Positions 24,918-34,412 of a stretch of DNA of 64,000 nucleotides are shown here, piece after piece; the stretch's first letter is position 1, and each line of letters starts with the position of its first letter. Source of the stretch: Neobacillus jeddahensis (lineage in GTDB: Bacteria; Bacillota; Bacilli; Bacillales; Cytobacillaceae); assembly GCF_000612625.1 (NCBI RefSeq), contig NZ_CCAS010000015.1, forward strand, positions 1-64,000. The letters are read 5' to 3'. The translations under genes and the position numbers were made by a program. The notes beneath the pieces are model-generated. The model had not been told where the DNA came from and did no database searches. It saw nothing but the letters and a program-made list of their open reading frames with translations.

Positions 24918-26051
24918 ATGGATGTCAATGGGTTAAAAGAAGAGATCAAAGTTTATTGCCAAGAAATCGGAATTGATAAGGTTGGCTTTACAACGGCAGA
25001 TCCCTTCATAGAATTGAAAAATCGCTTAGAAAGGCAACAGCAACTTGGCTATCAGTCAGGATTTGAAGAGCCTGATATTGATAAACGGGTCACGCCTTCA
25101 TTACTTCTTGAGGAACCACGTTCCATTATTTCTATCGCCCTAGCCTATCCTTCTAAAATGAACACTCGTGTCGAGAGTAAAAAGGGTGAACGAAGAGGAA
25201 TTTTCAGCCGAGCTTCATGGGGGCTTGACTATCATCATATACTTAGAGACAGGCTAAAAAAGCTAGAAGACTTTATTATTACTAAATTTCCAGACGCTCG
25301 ACTGAAATCGATGGTCGACACAGGGGAGCTCTCTGACCGAGCCGTAGCTGAAAGAGCTGGGATTGGTTGGAGTGGAAAAAACTGCGCGATAATCACTCCG
25401 GAATTTGGCTCATATGTTTATATTGGTGAAATGATTACGAGTATCCCGTTTGAACCGGATACGCCGATAGAAGATCAGTGTGGAACCTGTACAAAGTGCT
25501 TAGAGGCATGTCCGACAGGTGCCTTAGTCCAAGGGGGGCAGATTAATGCCCAGCGCTGCATTTCTTTTTTAACACAAACAAAGGAATTTATTCCTGATGA
25601 ATTTAGAGAAAAGATTGGAAACCGTGTCTATGGCTGTGATTCCTGTCAAACAGCTTGTCCGGTCAATAAGGGAAAGAATTTTCATTTTCATGAAGAAATG
25701 GAACCTGATCCCGAGGTAGCTAAGCCATTATTAAAGCCCATTTTGAAATTAAGTAATCGGGAATTTAAACACGCTTTTGGAACTGTTTCAGGATCTTGGC
25801 GTGGGAAAAAGCCCATTCAACGAAATGTGATCATTGCCCTGGCTCATTTTAAAGATGAAAGTGCGGTCCCAGAATTAATTGATGTATTAGAGAAAGAGGC
25901 AAGTCCCGTATCAAGAGGAACAGCAGCCTGGGCCCTTGGAAAAATAGGCGGAAAAGCGGCCTTATTAGCTCTAGAAAAGGCAAAAGATCAAGAGATGGAT
26001 AAAGAAGTTCAAACTGAAATAGAAAAGGGCCTCCACTTTATTAAAAGATAA
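24918..26051 (+). CDS. queG: epoxyqueuosine reductase
   Basis: 377 residues from ATG 24918 (AAAGGGGG upstream). It catalyses the last step of queuosine synthesis in tRNA, reducing epoxyqueuosine with cobalamin and iron-sulfur clusters. The two 4Fe-4S motifs are CGTCTKCLEACP and CDSCQTACPVNKG. The N-terminal cobalamin domain carries VDTGELSDRAVAERAGIGW. The C-terminus (about 310-375) adds HEAT-like repeats (VPELIDVLEKEASPVSRGTA), as in the longer Bacillus form YhbA. It is first of a queG-amidase-trmL cluster. Confidence 0.93.
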   Translation: MDVNGLKEEIKVYCQEIGIDKVGFTTADPFIELKNRLERQQQLGYQSGFEEPDIDKRVTPSLLLEEPRSIISIALAYPSKMNTRVESKKGERRGIFSRASWGLDYHHILRDRLKKLEDFIITKFPDARLKSMVDTGELSDRAVAERAGIGWSGKNCAIITPEFGSYVYIGEMITSIPFEPDTPIEDQCGTCTKCLEACPTGALVQGGQINAQRCISFLTQTKEFIPDEFREKIGNRVYGCDSCQTACPVNKGKNFHFHEEMEPDPEVAKPLLKPILKLSNREFKHAFGTVSGSWRGKKPIQRNVIIALAHFKDESAVPELIDVLEKEASPVSRGTAAWALGKIGGKAALLALEKAKDQEMDKEVQTEIEKGLHFIKR

Positions 26052-26136
26052 CAGAGCAAACCACCTAGGTTAGCTCTTTTTTTAATAGTTAAATCCTTCA
26101 TTCTTTCATATGTATGAAAAGAAAGGGGGAAAGTAT

Positions 26137-27015
26137 ATGCAAGAATTACTTCAAGATTTATTTGAACAGCGGGTCAATCAATTTGTCTCAAATAAAAGGA
26201 GTCATAAATTATTTTTTCCAAAGGCAGAAAATAAACAAGCAGCTTTAGCAAAAAGGGCAGCTGAAATGGTAAAAGTAAAGGTGTCAGGCAAGATTATCGA
26301 GGAGTCTACTGAAGATGACTTTCAAGTAATAAAATACCAAGCCCATTATCAATATTTAATAAAGCAAAAAGGGATTCTATATATGGAAGAAGAAATGGAA
26401 GCTAGATTAGCAAAGTTTTATAAAGGTGCTTTGGTAATGGATGAAGAAATCCAATGTTTAGGTGAACAGGATTTACTTCATGAAACTACGATAGTTGACC
26501 AAACAGTAGAAGAGGATGAACGACTGAGCTATCAGTATGACCGTTTAAAGGCTGTTCAATATGCGGAACGCTGGTGGAATAGCTACAATCCTGCGTATAA
26601 AAAGTTCGAGGTGGATTGCACCAACTTTATCTCGCAATGTCTGCATACTGGAGGGGCACCGATGAGAGGTTATCCAAACCGTGGAAGTGGGTGGTGGCTG
26701 CAAAAAAATAACTGGAGTTATAGCTGGGCCGTGGCACACTCACTCCGATTGTATTTATCCAATTCAAAAAGCGGTTTAAGGGCCAAGGAACTGAACAGTC
26801 CTGAGCAATTATTATTGGGGGATGTCATTTGCTACGATTTTGAAGGAGATGGACGGTTCAACCATAACACGATTGTTACCGGAAAGGATGCCAATGGGAT
26901 GCCACTCGTCAATGCTCATACGTACAATAGCAGAATGCGGTACTGGGCATATGAGGATTCATCCGCCTATACCCCAAGGATTAAATACAAATTTTATTCG
27001 ATTATCGAATCATGA
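26137..27015 (+). CDS. amidase-domain protein, YhbB-like
   Basis: 292 residues from ATG 26137 (AAAGGGGGA upstream). The C-terminal half (about 145-290) is an Amidase_6 domain (papain-like cysteine peptidase fold), with nucleophile cysteine in FEVDCTNFISQCL, and later histidines in FNHNTIVTG and NAHTYN as candidate catalytic partners. The N-terminal half is helical and charged. No signal peptide is visible, so the site of action is unclear. The position between queG and trmL matches yhbB in B. subtilis. Confidence 0.82.
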   Translation: MQELLQDLFEQRVNQFVSNKRSHKLFFPKAENKQAALAKRAAEMVKVKVSGKIIEESTEDDFQVIKYQAHYQYLIKQKGILYMEEEMEARLAKFYKGALVMDEEIQCLGEQDLLHETTIVDQTVEEDERLSYQYDRLKAVQYAERWWNSYNPAYKKFEVDCTNFISQCLHTGGAPMRGYPNRGSGWWLQKNNWSYSWAVAHSLRLYLSNSKSGLRAKELNSPEQLLLGDVICYDFEGDGRFNHNTIVTGKDANGMPLVNAHTYNSRMRYWAYEDSSAYTPRIKYKFYSIIES

Positions 27016-27086
27016 TGGTTCTTTCTTGAAAGGACGTTTGAGAGTGGTATAATTGCAGATAGAGTTTTTTAAATGAGGTGAGCTTC

Positions 27087-27560
27087 ATGGCAATAAACGT
27101 CGTATTATATCAACCACAAATACCTTCTAATACTGGGAACATTGCGCGGACTTGTGCAGGCACAGATACTAATTTGCACTTAATCCGACCGTTAGGCTTT
27201 TCGACAGATGACAAGATGTTAAAAAGAGCAGGATTGGATTATTGGCAATACGTAAATATTATTTATTACGATTCATTAGAAGATTTTTATGAAAAGAATG
27301 CTGGTGGGGCATTCTTTTATATAACGAAATTTGGAAAAAAGCAGTATAGCAGCTTTGATTACAGTGATCCAAGCAAGGAGTACTATTTCATTTTTGGAAG
27401 GGAAACAACGGGTCTACCAGCTGAAGTCATTGAAAATAATAAAGAAACAGCTTTGAGAATCCCAATGACCGATAATATTCGTTCTTTGAATTTATCTAAT
27501 ACGGCTGCAATTCTTATTTATGAAGCGCTACGACAACAGGCATTTGCCCATCTTAAATAA
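27087..27560 (+). CDS. trmL: tRNA (cytidine(34)-2'-O)-methyltransferase
   Basis: 157 residues from ATG 27087 (TGAGGTGA upstream; the GTG at 27078 is inside it). SPOUT-class enzyme that methylates the wobble ribose of certain leucine tRNAs. Motifs are NIARTCAGT near the start, the S-adenosylmethionine knot FIFGRETTGLP and IPMTDNIRSLNLSNTAAI. It is CspR in B. subtilis naming. Both tRNA-Leu(TAA) and tRNA-Leu(CAA) substrates are encoded at the start of the window. Confidence 0.93.
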   Translation: MAINVVLYQPQIPSNTGNIARTCAGTDTNLHLIRPLGFSTDDKMLKRAGLDYWQYVNIIYYDSLEDFYEKNAGGAFFYITKFGKKQYSSFDYSDPSKEYYFIFGRETTGLPAEVIENNKETALRIPMTDNIRSLNLSNTAAILIYEALRQQAFAHLK

Positions 27561-27569
27561 AGGAAAGGA

Positions 27570-27593
27570 GGCCCGTTTATCGGGTCTCTTTTT
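27570..27593 (+). terminator. terminator after trmL
   Basis: GGCCCG-TTTAT-CGGGTC followed by TCTTTTT. Confidence 0.7.
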
Positions 27594-27614
27594 GCAAAAG
27601 AAAGGAAGATACCT

Positions 27615-28364
27615 ATGAATCAAGTGATTTCGACGATTCTCAATCATCGTACTATCCGCTACTTTGAGGACAAGCAACTAACGGATGAACAAATTAAAAC
27701 GATCGTTTCTTGTGCGCAAGCAGCAGCAACCTCAAGTTTTATTCAGGCCTATTCTATTATTGGCATTAAGGATAAAGAGAAGAAGAAAAGGCTGGCTGAA
27801 CTGACTGGTAATCAAGAATACGTTGAAAAAAATGGCCACTTTTTTATTTTTTGTGCGGACCTTTATCGGCATACGGTCATTGGGGAAAAGGAGCAACGTA
27901 ATGTCACTCCAGCACTTGAAAGTACTGAGAAATTTATGGTTGCTCTTATCGATACTTCTTTAGCGGCGCAAAATGCAGCCCTTGCAGCAGAATCGATGGG
28001 GCTAGGTATTTGTTACATAGGTGGAATCCGCAATCATTTGGAAGAGGTTAAGAAGATAGTAAAAATACCAGACCGTGTAATCCCTTTGTTTGGCTTAGCT
28101 GTCGGCTATCCAACTAAAATAACGGACCAAAAACCAAGGCTTCCATTAGAACATGTCTATCATGAGGATGAATATGAGCAGGATCAGCAGAAATTCATTC
28201 GTCAACTTGATGAATATGATGCGTTGATATCTAGCTACTATGAAAAAAGAACAGAGGGGCAAAGAACCGATCGCTGGAGTGAACAAATAGCCCAAATGCT
28301 CTCCAAGCAAAATAGAATGTATATGAAAGAATTTATCCAAAAAAATAAGCTAGATTTGCAATGA
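27615..28364 (+). CDS. NADPH-dependent nitro/flavin oxidoreductase (NfsA/NfrA family)
   Basis: 249 residues. Flavoprotein of the nitroreductase superfamily. The FMN phosphate motif NHRTIRYFEDKQL is at the N-terminus, the FMN segment ALAAESMGLGICYIGGIRN in the middle, and the NfsA-type C-terminal arm YEKRTEGQRTDRWSEQI, which contributes to NADPH binding, is present. It reduces nitro compounds, quinones or free FMN; the physiological substrate cannot be read from sequence. GGAAG lies before ATG 27615. Confidence 0.9.
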   Translation: MNQVISTILNHRTIRYFEDKQLTDEQIKTIVSCAQAAATSSFIQAYSIIGIKDKEKKKRLAELTGNQEYVEKNGHFFIFCADLYRHTVIGEKEQRNVTPALESTEKFMVALIDTSLAAQNAALAAESMGLGICYIGGIRNHLEEVKKIVKIPDRVIPLFGLAVGYPTKITDQKPRLPLEHVYHEDEYEQDQQKFIRQLDEYDALISSYYEKRTEGQRTDRWSEQIAQMLSKQNRMYMKEFIQKNKLDLQ

Positions 28365-28396
28365 AAAAATGGCTGCCATCGTGGCAGCCATTTTTT
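28364..28396. terminator. bidirectional terminator
   Basis: TGGCTGCCA-TCG-TGGCAGCCA flanked by AAAAAA and TTTTTT, so it works for the nitroreductase gene and for the small minus-strand gene at 28430. Confidence 0.88.
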
Positions 28397-28429
28397 CAGA
28401 TTGTTCAGTTCTACTGTCCAACTACTATC

Positions 28430-28519
28430 TTACTTTGTACCTGGTTTGTCGTTATACCCTGATGTGAAGATTGCTGCTAAGAATGCAACCATTACTAAAA
28501 TGACGATAAACGTATTCAT
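28430..28519 (-). CDS. 29-residue single-span membrane peptide
   Basis: The minus strand encodes ATG to TAA with AAAGGGGG about 12 bases upstream. The product begins MNTFIVILVMVAFLAAIFTSG and ends YNDKPGTK: a hydrophobic helix of about 20 residues, then a short polar tail. It shares the bidirectional terminator at 28364-28396. I do not recognise the family. The function is unknown; the composition is typical of small spore or membrane-stress peptides in bacilli. Confidence 0.6.
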   Translation of the reverse strand: MNTFIVILVMVAFLAAIFTSGYNDKPGTK

Positions 28520-28726
28520 ATTATGTATGGCCCCCTTTGAAACGAAAATAATTAAAAATCTCCATTTAGTCTTATTATAGCCTAACTTTATAAAATGAAA
28601 AGACCATTATTCCTATTATTGAAATAAAAAAGATAGACAGTAACTCGCACAGGTTACGCATGTTCAAGTTCTTTGATGCATAGAGTATATTAATCGTCTC
28701 TGATAAAGCTACAGGGGGAGGTCCTT

Positions 28727-30622
28727 ATGGATATTTTAAAAAAAATCGAGATGTATCGAGAAGAAGAGGAAAAATTGCGTTGGGAAGGTTCATTCGCTGA
28801 TTATTTACTGCTGTTAAAGGAAAAGCCATGGGTAGCACAATCTGCACATTCTCGAGTTTATAATATGATCAAGGATGCCGGGATTGAAGAAGTAAAAGGG
28901 ACGAAAAAGTATAATTTCTTTAGCAATCAATTATTTGGACTAGAAGAATCACTGGAGAGGCTTGTGGAGGAATACTTTCATCCGGCAGCAAAGAGATTGG
29001 ATGTAAGAAAGCGTATTTTACTCTTAATGGGCCCGGTAAGCGGTGGTAAATCGACGCTGGTTACTATGTTAAAACGGGGCTTAGAATCCTATTCACATAC
29101 GGATAGAGGCTCTGTTTTTGCTATCAAAGGATGCCCCATGCATGAGGATCCACTTCATTTAATCCCACATCATTTGCGAGCGGATTTCCAAGAGGAATAT
29201 GGAATTCGCATAGAAGGTAATCTTTCACCATTGAATATGATGCGTCTTGAGCAAGAATATGGTGGTAGAATTGAAGATGTTTTGGTCGAGAGAATCTTCT
29301 TCTCAGAAGATAAACGGACCGGGATTGGAACCTTCAGTCCCTCCGATCCGAAATCACAAGACATCGCTGATTTAACAGGTAGTATTGACTTTTCAACCAT
29401 CGCCGAATTCGGCTCTGAATCAGATCCGCGTGCCTACCGCTTTGATGGCGAGCTAAATAAAGCTAACCGTGGGATGATGGAATTCCAAGAAATGTTGAAA
29501 TGTGATGAGAAATTCCTTTGGCATTTGCTGTCCTTAACACAAGAGGGCAACTTTAAAGCAGGCAGGTTTGCTTTAATTAGTGCAGATGAGCTAATTGTCG
29601 CACACACGAATGAAACAGAATATCGCTCTTTTATTTCTAATAAGAAAAATGAAGCTCTGCATTCTCGTATTATCGTCATGCCGATTCCGTACAATTTAAA
29701 GGCGTCACAGGAAGAAAGAATATATGAAAAAATGATTAATGAAAGTGATGTTTCGAATGTTCACATTGCACCGCATACTTTAAAGGTTGCTGCGATGTTT
29801 ACGATTCTTACCCGCTTAAAGGAGCCGAAAAAAGGAGATATTGATCTTCTGAAGAAAATGCGCCTATATGATGGTGAAAGCGTCGAAGGATTTAATTCGG
29901 CGGATGTAGAGGAGTTAAAACGCGAATATCCAGATGAAGGGATGAGCGGAATTGATCCTCGTTATGTGATCAATCGTATCTCGTCCACCATTATTCGAAA
30001 AGAAGTACCGTCGATAAATGCCCTTGATGTACTGAGATCATTAAAAGACGGGTTGGATCAACATCCATCCATTACGGCTGAGCTCCGTGACCGCTATATG
30101 AATTATATCTCTTTAGCGCGAAAAGAGTATGATAATATTGCTAAGAAGGAAGTCCAAAAAGCATTTGTTTATTCCTATGAAGAGTCAGCTAAGACCCTTA
30201 TGGACAATTATCTTGATAATGTGGAAGCCTATTGCAACAAAGCAAAGCTTCGTGATCCACTAACTGGTGAAGAGATTAATCCAGATGAAAAGCTCATGCG
30301 GTCCATTGAAGAACAAATTGGTATTTCTGAAAATGCCAAAAAGGCGTTCAGAGAAGAGGTATTAATCAGAATTTCAGCCTTTGCGAGAAAAGGAAAACGG
30401 TTTGATTATAATTCACATGATCGCTTACGAGAAGCCATTCAAAAGAAACTGTTTGCTGATCTAAAGGATGTTGTTAAGATTACGACTTCTTCGAAAACCC
30501 CAGATGAGCAGCAACTGAAGAAAATTAATGATGTCGTCGCGCGATTAGTGGATGAACATGGCTATAATTCATCATCAGCTAATGAACTATTAAGGTATGT
30601 AGGCAGCTTATTGAATAGATAA
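28727..30622 (+). CDS. prkA: PrkA family AAA+ / serine protein kinase
   Basis: 631 residues, the full family length. An N-terminal AAA+ domain has Walker A GPVSGGKST starting at G102. The C-terminal kinase-like region (about 390-625) covers DPRYVINRISSTIIRKEVPSINALDVL. Known as a sporulation and stationary-phase protein; reports differ on whether it acts as kinase or as AAA+ protease. GGGGGAGG precedes ATG 28727. It is followed by yhbH, the conserved partner. Confidence 0.95.
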   Translation: MDILKKIEMYREEEEKLRWEGSFADYLLLLKEKPWVAQSAHSRVYNMIKDAGIEEVKGTKKYNFFSNQLFGLEESLERLVEEYFHPAAKRLDVRKRILLLMGPVSGGKSTLVTMLKRGLESYSHTDRGSVFAIKGCPMHEDPLHLIPHHLRADFQEEYGIRIEGNLSPLNMMRLEQEYGGRIEDVLVERIFFSEDKRTGIGTFSPSDPKSQDIADLTGSIDFSTIAEFGSESDPRAYRFDGELNKANRGMMEFQEMLKCDEKFLWHLLSLTQEGNFKAGRFALISADELIVAHTNETEYRSFISNKKNEALHSRIIVMPIPYNLKASQEERIYEKMINESDVSNVHIAPHTLKVAAMFTILTRLKEPKKGDIDLLKKMRLYDGESVEGFNSADVEELKREYPDEGMSGIDPRYVINRISSTIIRKEVPSINALDVLRSLKDGLDQHPSITAELRDRYMNYISLARKEYDNIAKKEVQKAFVYSYEESAKTLMDNYLDNVEAYCNKAKLRDPLTGEEINPDEKLMRSIEEQIGISENAKKAFREEVLIRISAFARKGKRFDYNSHDRLREAIQKKLFADLKDVVKITTSSKTPDEQQLKKINDVVARLVDEHGYNSSSANELLRYVGSLLNR

Positions 30623-30640
30623 CTGAGGAGTAAAATAGGG

Positions 30641-30674
30641 GGCTGGCAGAAGGAATCTGTCAGTCTCTTTTTTT
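30641..30674 (+). terminator. terminator after prkA
   Basis: GGCTGGCAGA-AGGAA-TCTGTCAGTC, then TCTTTTTTT. Confidence 0.85.
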
Positions 30675-30916
30675 CCAATAGGAAAGTATGCGGGCACATT
30701 AAGTATTTCTAATCCGGACAGTCTCACTACTTTTGGGTTGTCCAAATCATAGGCAAAAGCCTAATTGTCAAAATTATTTGTAAATTATTCGCGAATGCTG
30801 CATAGGATAAAGTAATCCATCTTTTAGGTTTATTTTTACACTCGCGTTATAGTATGTAAATCTTAAAAAATGTGTGCAGTATGGATGTAAAAAAATTTCA
30901 TAAGGAGGGGTATATA

Positions 30917-32083
30917 ATGTCTGACGATAACCATCAATTTGTGATTTCTAGAGAAGATTGGTCCCTCCACCGTAAAGGCCACGATGATCAGCAGCGGCAT
31001 CAAGAAAAAGTCCAGGAGGCGATTCGAAACAATCTTCCTGACTTAATTACAGAAGAGAGCATTATCATGTCTAATGGTCGAGATGTAGTGAAAATTCCAA
31101 TCCGTTCATTAGACGAATATAAAATTCGCTATAATTATGACAAAAACAAACACGTGGGCCAAGGGGACGGTGACAGTCAAGTCGGTGATGTAGTAGCACG
31201 TGATGGATCCAGTGCACAAAAAGGACCTGGTAAAGGGCAAGGCGCAGGTGATCAAGCAGGTGAAGATTACTTTGAAGCAGAAGTTTCTTTAATGGAGCTT
31301 GAAGAAGCCTTGTTTAAACAACTAGAGCTGCCTAATTTAAAGAAAAAAGAAGAACCAGAACATCTAATCGAAAATATTGAGTTCAACGATATTCGGAAAA
31401 CAGGCTTAATGGGGAATATTGATAAGAAACGAACGATGATGTCTGCTTTTAAACGAAATGCGATGAGTGGTAAGCCAGCCTTTCACCCGATTTACAAGGA
31501 TGATTTGAAATTTAAGACCTGGAATGAAGTGATTAAACCAGATTCTAAAGCGGTCGTCATTGCGATGATGGATACAAGTGGGTCAATGGGAATATGGGAA
31601 AAGTATATGGCACGTAGCTTTTTCTTCTGGATGACTCGTTTTTTACGAACGAAATATGAAACAGTTGAAATTGAGTTTATCGCTCATCATACGGAAGCAA
31701 AGGTTGTTTCGGAAGAGGATTTCTTCTCGAAAGGAGAAAGCGGTGGAACGATTTGTTCATCCGCATACCGCAAAGCCCTGGAGATCATTGATTCTAAGTA
31801 TAATCCACGAAAGTTCAACATCTATCCATTCCATTTTTCAGACGGTGACAATCTCACATCGGATAACGCCCGCTGTGTGAAGCTTGTAGAAGAACTAATG
31901 AAGTTGTCTAACATGTTCGGGTACGGAGAGGTGAATCAGTACAATCGTCATTCCACATTAATGTCAGCATACAAGAACATTAAGGATGAGCAGTTCCGAT
32001 ATTTTATCCTAAAGCAAAAAGCAGATGTATTCCACGCAATGAAGAGCTTTTTCCAAGCAGAAGAATCAAAATTGTATGCATAA
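30917..32083 (+). CDS. yhbH: sporulation protein YhbH (DUF444)
   Basis: 388 residues from ATG 30917 (TAAGGAGGGG upstream; an ATG at 30872 lacks a site). The N-terminal region has [21 protein letters not shown] and a low-complexity Gly/Gln linker near residues 80-110. The C-terminus (about 205-385) is a von Willebrand A-like fold with the metal-binding-like motif MMDTSGSMG and [10 protein letters not shown]. Adjacent to prkA in most bacilli, as here. Mutants in B. subtilis are affected in sporulation; the biochemical role is unknown. Confidence 0.93.
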   Translation: MSDDNHQFVISREDWSLHRKGHDDQQRHQEKVQEAIRNNLPDLITEESIIMSNGRDVVKIPIRSLDEYKIRYNYDKNKHVGQGDGDSQVGDVVARDGSSAQKGPGKGQGAGDQAGEDYFEAEVSLMELEEALFKQLELPNLKKKEEPEHLIENIEFNDIRKTGLMGNIDKKRTMMSAFKRNAMSGKPAFHPIYKDDLKFKTWNEVIKPDSKAVVIAMMDTSGSMGIWEKYMARSFFFWMTRFLRTKYETVEIEFIAHHTEAKVVSEEDFFSKGESGGTICSSAYRKALEIIDSKYNPRKFNIYPFHFSDGDNLTSDNARCVKLVEELMKLSNMFGYGEVNQYNRHSTLMSAYKNIKDEQFRYFILKQKADVFHAMKSFFQAEESKLYA

Positions 32084-32087
32084 AAAG

Positions 32088-32119
32088 ATCGACAGGACGA
32101 TGTGCCTGTCGATTTTTTT
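32088..32119 (+). terminator. terminator after yhbH
   Basis: ATCGACAGG-ACGATGTG-CCTGTCGAT followed by TTTTTT. Confidence 0.88.
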
Positions 32120-32150
32120 ATGGCCAGGGTTCATTGACAAGTAAATATAG

Positions 32151-32164
32151 ATGTCTATACCAAT
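32151..32164 (-). promoter_or_regulatory. NagR (DasR-type) box 1
   Basis: ATGTCTATACCAAT is the reverse complement of box 2 except for one end base. GntR/HutC-type NagR proteins bind such TGGTATAGAC palindromes. Confidence 0.75.
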
Positions 32165-32251
32165 ATCCGGACCCGTCTATATGCTAAAGTCAATTCATTA
32201 GTTATGTGGATAAAAAGTGAATTTTTTTTGTATACCATTTAGAAACATCAA

Positions 32252-32265
32252 ATTGGTATAGACAA
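32252..32265 (+). promoter_or_regulatory. NagR (DasR-type) box 2
   Basis: ATTGGTATAGACAA, 55 bases before the nagA start, matches the known dre consensus core TGGTCTAGACCA. The two boxes, 101 bases apart and in opposite orientation, could allow looping. Confidence 0.78.
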
Positions 32266-32319
32266 CTAGAACTTGGTGATGCTAAACTAAAGCTATAACC
32301 TGAAAGGAAGTTTTTAAAA

Positions 32320-33513
32320 ATGACTCCAAAGGATACTTCTATTTTACTTAAAGGAATTCGAATTTATTCAGAAGACCATGTGATTGAAAATGGATATATA
32401 AAAATAATGAATCAAAAAATAGCTGAACTTGGCTCATTAGCGGAACCTGTTAATGAAGATGGGGTTGAGGTAATAGAAGTTCCAAGTCAATTTCATGCGG
32501 TTCCCGGTTTTATTGATGTTCATATTCATGGCGTTAATGGTGCAGACACAATGGACGGAACAAAGGATGCATTGGATACAATGGTTACGGCATTGCCTAG
32601 AGAAGGAACGACGAGTTTTTTAGCGACAACTATGACCCAAGATGGTAAACAAATTGAAAAAGCACTCGTCAATGCTGGAGAATATATCGAAACACAGGCT
32701 TCCGAAGGGAAAGCAGAGGTACTAGGGCTTCATCTTGAGGGGCCGTTTGTGAACGCAAATAAAGCAGGAGCACAGCCCGTTCAGCATATTATTGATCCAG
32801 ATCTGGCCTTATTTAAAGAGTGGAAAAAGCTGTCCAAAGGAAAGATTAAACTTGTCACCTTAGCACCAGAACGGCCAGGTGGACTTGAAATGATTCACTA
32901 TTTAAAGGAAAACGGCATCGTTGCCTCCATTGGTCATACAGATGCCACTTATGAAGAAGTAAATGATGCCATTGTTGCAGGGGCAAATCATGTCACTCAT
33001 CTTTTTAATCAAATGAGAGGACTGCACCATCGTGAACCAGGAGTTGTGGGGGCCGCCTTTTTACGTAAAGAATTAACAGCGGAAATCATAGTGGACGGCG
33101 TCCATGTTCACCCAGAGATGGTCAATCTTGCTTTCAAAACGAAGCAGAGTGAAGGATTAATATTAATAACCGATTCAATGCGGGCAAAGTGTTTGAAGAA
33201 TGGCATGTATGAACTCGGTGGACAAGAGGTAATTGTTCAAGATGGAAAAGCAGTTCTAGCTGATGGGACTCTTGCTGGGAGTATTTTAAAATTAGGGCAT
33301 GCAGTAAAAAATATATTAGCCTATACCGGATGTTCACTAGCGGAAGCCATCGTCATGGCGTCAGTCAATCCAGCCAAACAGTTAAATGTTTATGATAGGA
33401 AGGGCAGCATAGCAGTTGGTAAGGACGCAGACATCGTCATCCTTGATGATAATATGGATGTTTTTATGACATTTTGCCGGGGAACACTAGCTTATAAACG
33501 GGAGGAAAAATAA
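32320..33513 (+). CDS. nagA: N-acetylglucosamine-6-phosphate deacetylase
   Basis: 397 residues. Amidohydrolase barrel that removes the acetyl group from GlcNAc-6-P. Metal and substrate motifs are PGFIDVHIHGVNGADTMDG, HLEGPFVN, IGHTDATYEE, HLFNQMRGLHHREPG and the catalytic aspartate region LITDSMRA. The catalytic-region segment TDSMRA departs slightly from the more usual TDAM. GAAAGGAAG precedes ATG 32320. It is followed one base later by nagB and controlled by NagR boxes upstream. Confidence 0.95.
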   Translation: MTPKDTSILLKGIRIYSEDHVIENGYIKIMNQKIAELGSLAEPVNEDGVEVIEVPSQFHAVPGFIDVHIHGVNGADTMDGTKDALDTMVTALPREGTTSFLATTMTQDGKQIEKALVNAGEYIETQASEGKAEVLGLHLEGPFVNANKAGAQPVQHIIDPDLALFKEWKKLSKGKIKLVTLAPERPGGLEMIHYLKENGIVASIGHTDATYEEVNDAIVAGANHVTHLFNQMRGLHHREPGVVGAAFLRKELTAEIIVDGVHVHPEMVNLAFKTKQSEGLILITDSMRAKCLKNGMYELGGQEVIVQDGKAVLADGTLAGSILKLGHAVKNILAYTGCSLAEAIVMASVNPAKQLNVYDRKGSIAVGKDADIVILDDNMDVFMTFCRGTLAYKREEK

Positions 33514-33514
33514 T

Positions 33515-34252
33515 ATGAATATTATTGAAGTAAAAGATTACGCAGAAATGAGCCAAAAGGCCGCCGAATATATCATTGAAAAAGTTTGTAAAAGTCCAAC
33601 ACTGAATATGGGCCTTGCCACTGGTGGAACGCCAATTGGAACGTATGAAAATTTAATCGCGGATTTCAAAAAGAACAGTACCTCCTATCGAGACGTAACA
33701 ACCTTTAACTTAGATGAGTATGTTGGACTTTCCGGTGATAATGAGAATAGCTATCGCTATTTCATGGATGATCACTTTTTTAATCATATTGATATTAAGA
33801 AAGATAATACGAATGTCCCATGTGGAGATGGTAACGATTTAGAAGAGGAATGCAGTCGCTATGAGCAATTAATTGCTAAACACGGTGGAATCGATCTTCA
33901 AGTTCTAGGCATTGGCAGCAACGGCCATATAGGTTTCAATGAACCAGGAACATCCTTTAACACGAAAACCCATGTAATTGATTTAGCACCGTCTACGATT
34001 AAAGCTAATGCCAGGTTTTTTAATCGAGTAGAGGACGTGCCTACAAAGGCGATTACAATGGGAATAGCAACGATCATGAAAAGTAAAGAAATTCTTCTTC
34101 TCGTGTCTGGTGCCAGTAAAAAAGAGGCAATGAGCAAGCTTTTAACAGAAAATGTATCGGAAAGTTTTCCTGCATCCGTGTTGAAAAATCATCCATGTGT
34201 TACAATTATTGCGGATAAAGCAGCCGTTTCAGGGTTAAAGATACACAGTTAA
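33515..34252 (+). CDS. nagB: glucosamine-6-phosphate deaminase
   Basis: 245 residues, usual length for the short Bacillus form. Converts glucosamine-6-P to fructose-6-P and ammonia. Motifs are GLATGGTPIGTYE, TFNLDEYVGL with the catalytic aspartate, and GIGSNGHIGFNEPG with the ring-opening histidine. GGGAGG lies before ATG 33515. Co-transcribed with nagA. Confidence 0.95.
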   Translation: MNIIEVKDYAEMSQKAAEYIIEKVCKSPTLNMGLATGGTPIGTYENLIADFKKNSTSYRDVTTFNLDEYVGLSGDNENSYRYFMDDHFFNHIDIKKDNTNVPCGDGNDLEEECSRYEQLIAKHGGIDLQVLGIGSNGHIGFNEPGTSFNTKTHVIDLAPSTIKANARFFNRVEDVPTKAITMGIATIMKSKEILLLVSGASKKEAMSKLLTENVSESFPASVLKNHPCVTIIADKAAVSGLKIHS

Positions 34253-34412
34253 TATACTTAAAGTACTATTAATTATTTTTATGAAAGCTATATAAATGCT
34301 CATTGTTGATTTTTGCTTACTAGTTGATTGGGGCGGAAATCAACAGGCATTTTAACAAAACCTTATGAAGCCTGAATGGGTCCAGTTTAATGAGAAGGGT
34401 GAAAAAAGGAGA

